Assembly: GCA_013812695.1 (NCBI GenBank)
Contig: JACCSZ010000300.1
Location: 1 to 7,735 of the forward strand
Source: Gemmatimonadales bacterium
GTDB lineage: Bacteria; Gemmatimonadota; Gemmatimonadetes; Gemmatimonadales; GWC2-71-9
DNA: 7,735 bases
Direction of reading: 5' to 3'
Position numbers and translations under genes: made by a program. Positions 6,077 through 7,735 of the stretch are shown in pieces (position 1 is the first letter of the stretch; every line of letters starts with the position of its first letter). The notes beneath the pieces are model-generated. The model was not told where the DNA came from and did no database searches. It saw only the letters and a list, made by a program, of their open reading frames with translations.

Positions 6077-7735
6077 CTAGCACATCCCCTCCGCATACTG
6101 CACCAGGTGACACAGCAGGTTCACCAGCCTCATCTCGTCCACCGACGCGCAGCGCACGTCCACCAGCGCGGGCGACCCGACCACGATCGCCAGCGCCTGC
6201 GCGCGCGACACGGCGACGTTGAGCCGGTTGGGGCTCAGGAGGAAGCCCGCGCCCCGGGGGGCCTCGTCGAGGGTCGAGGCGCAGAGCGAGACGATCACGG
6301 CGGCGGCCTCCTGCCCCTGGAACTTGTCGACCGAGCCGATGCGGACTCTGGGATCGACCCGACCGCGCAAGCACCGAACCTGGAGATTGAACGGCGCCAC
6401 GATCAGGATGTCGTCTGGCGTCATGGCCCGCTCGACCCCGTCCTGGCCCACCACGCGGCGGACGAGCAACTCCTCGACGATCCGAACGATCGCGTCGCAC
6501 TCCTCGTCGCTCTTCTGCGCGCATCCGTGGTGCTCCACCGGCACCCAGACGACACCGGTCTCCGCCGTCACGACCGAGGTTCCGGGGCCGCGGAGGATCC
6601 GCTGGCGCGCCGTCTCGGGAATGCTCTCGAGCCGGCCCTCGTAGATGGCGTCCGATACGAACCGGCAGACGTCGGGATGCATCCGGCGCGACTGGCCGAG
6701 GAAGATGCCGAGGTCGCGCGGGACGGTGGCGTGGCCGTCGAGCAGGTACTCGAGGCAGGAGAGTCCGGTGTCACCCGGGTGGCTGCCCTGCGAGGGATGG
6801 GCGAGCTGCATCTGATCGCCGACAAGGACCAGGTTGCGGGCTGCCTGGCCGACCGCGACGGCGTTGGCGAGCGGGACCTGCCCGGCCTCATCGATGAAGA
6901 GATAGTCGAACTGGCCGGCCAGCTCGGGGCGGACGAAGGCCCAGGCGGTGCCGCCGACAAGCACGGGGCCGTCGCCCAGGACCTCCTCAATGGCGGTGGA
7001 CTTGAGCGGGGTGAGCGAGCCGCCGGCGGGCGCGGCATCGTCGCCTTCGCCTCCCACCTTGTAGAGCGGGGCGTCGACACCGATCCTGCCGAGCGCCTCG
7101 GCGACGTCGTGCATCAGGTTGAGGACGACCTGGTGGCTGTGGGCGGTGACGGCGACCCGGGCACCGCCCCGAAGGAGCCCGGCGATGATCGCGGCGGAGG
7201 TGTAGGTCTTCCCGGTGCCCGGGGGGCCCTGGATGCAGAGCGTGGTGGCGTCGAGGCGAGGGACGACGTCGGAGGCATCGGCGAGCGGGTCCGTACCCAG
7301 CTCGGCGCCTGTCACCCGCGGCCGTCGGCGATTCAGCAGATCGTCGACGGCCCGGGACGCCACCTCCCCCCGCTCCCACGCCTCCGCATACCGCGCAATG
7401 GCCTGCTTGATCGGCTCGGCGGACACGAACTCGTCCGGAATGAGGCAGAGATGGCCGGGCGGCGTTTTCTTCGGCCCGACCTTGAGCTCCACCAGGCCCT
7501 CGTCCTCGTTCAGCGCCACGATCTCGCACTTGAGCTCGGTACCGGCCACGATGCACTTGTCACCCGTGTGGAGCTTGCTCTCCTGCGCGCGATCGACGCG
7601 ATACTCCTGGCCGGTGGACTGCTTGATCTTCCAGGCCGGCCGGTCGGTCCGCGTGAGATCGGCCAGGCAGTCCCGGTCGTCGTACCGCTCCTCGACGGTC
7701 ATCTCGTGGCGGGCGAATTTCCGCCACCACATCGG
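6077..7735 (-). CDS. TM0106-type RecB-like nuclease/SF1 helicase, C-terminal helicase part (5' end outside window)
   Basis: The frame is open through the right edge, so the ATG at 7732 is probably internal; 551 residues from that Met are described. Residues 30-90 are beta-rich, like the barrel before the helicase core in Dna2/Upf1-type proteins. The superfamily 1 motifs follow in order: Walker A GPPGTGKT (169-176), Walker B FIDEAGQ (279-285), motif III VGDQMQLAHPSQG (304-316), SRRMHPDVCRF (348-358), motif V VDKFQGQEA (468-476) and motif VI NRLNVAVSRAQ (502-512). The wording of these blocks, including TAWAF and MRLVNLLCHLV near the end, matches the helicase half of TM0106 family proteins, which carry a RecB-like nuclease at the N-terminus. 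That nuclease would lie beyond 7735. The likely role is ATP-driven unwinding or end processing in repair or defence. All catalytic motifs are intact. It shares the strand of the WYL operon but is separated from it by the plus-strand Uma2 gene. Confidence 0.92.
   Translation of the reverse strand, partial: PMWWRKFARHEMTVEERYDDRDCLADLTRTDRPAWKIKQSTGQEYRVDRAQESKLHTGDKCIVAGTELKCEIVALNEDEGLVELKVGPKKTPPGHLCLIPDEFVSAEPIKQAIARYAEAWERGEVASRAVDDLLNRRRPRVTGAELGTDPLADASDVVPRLDATTLCIQGPPGTGKTYTSAAIIAGLLRGGARVAVTAHSHQVVLNLMHDVAEALGRIGVDAPLYKVGGEGDDAAPAGGSLTPLKSTAIEEVLGDGPVLVGGTAWAFVRPELAGQFDYLFIDEAGQVPLANAVAVGQAARNLVLVGDQMQLAHPSQGSHPGDTGLSCLEYLLDGHATVPRDLGIFLGQSRRMHPDVCRFVSDAIYEGRLESIPETARQRILRGPGTSVVTAETGVVWVPVEHHGCAQKSDEECDAIVRIVEELLVRRVVGQDGVERAMTPDDILIVAPFNLQVRCLRGRVDPRVRIGSVDKFQGQEAAAVIVSLCASTLDEAPRGAGFLLSPNRLNVAVSRAQALAIVVGSPALVDVRCASVDEMRLVNLLCHLVQYAEGMC

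Noticed and set aside
5883..6080. 65-aa plus-strand frame with a TTG start
   Set aside because: No ribosome binding site, composition of random high-GC sequence, and it runs into the stop of the convergent helicase.
1..7735. CRISPR array, tRNA or rRNA genes, insertion-sequence transposase
   Set aside because: No regularly spaced repeats, no tRNA-like cloverleaf or rRNA segments, and no transposase motifs were seen on either strand.

Overview
The window is high-GC bacterial DNA with dense coding, Shine-Dalgarno-like sites and 4-nt overlaps between genes. Taxonomy cannot be fixed from it. A soil or subsurface uncultivated lineage (for example Rokubacteria/Methylomirabilota-like, or a deltaproteobacterium-like group) is a weak guess from GC content and from the mix of Uma2, WYL and TM0106-type genes. 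Nothing here looks like core metabolism. The content is accessory and resembles a defence or stress island.

Layout, left to right. Positions 1-439 hold no supportable gene. They contain a short inverted repeat and a 25-bp sequence that recurs at the other side of the operon. Positions 440-4999 are a four-gene operon on the minus strand. Read in transcription order it is WYL regulator 1 (369 aa), WYL regulator 2 (317 aa), a 387-aa protein with a C-terminal HEPN-type RNPGAH motif, and a 420-aa von Willebrand factor A (VWA) protein with an intact MIDAS. The first three genes are joined by 4-nt ATGA/GTGA overlaps; the VWA gene follows after 77 nt with its own strong ribosome binding site. A 92-bp divergent region separates the operon from a plus-strand Uma2-family PD-(D/E)XK protein (5092-5649). 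Next comes what looks like the 5' end of a broken XRE-type antitoxin gene (5664-5867) and then about 200 bp with no gene. From 6077 to the right edge, on the minus strand, is the C-terminal helicase half of a TM0106-type RecB-like nuclease/SF1 helicase.

How the genes may work together (inference): the paired WYL proteins have the layout of PafB/PafC, a DNA-damage-responsive heterodimer, and WYL proteins also regulate BREX, CBASS and other defence loci. They lead an operon whose effector candidate is a HEPN protein (potential RNase/toxin), with a MIDAS VWA protein as a possible scaffold or adaptor. This WYL-WYL-HEPN-VWA set is the best candidate in the window for an undescribed system. The 25-bp direct repeats (23/25 identical) that bracket the operon, the right one ending on the Uma2 start codon, may mark the ends of a cassette or an old duplication of a Uma2 5' region.
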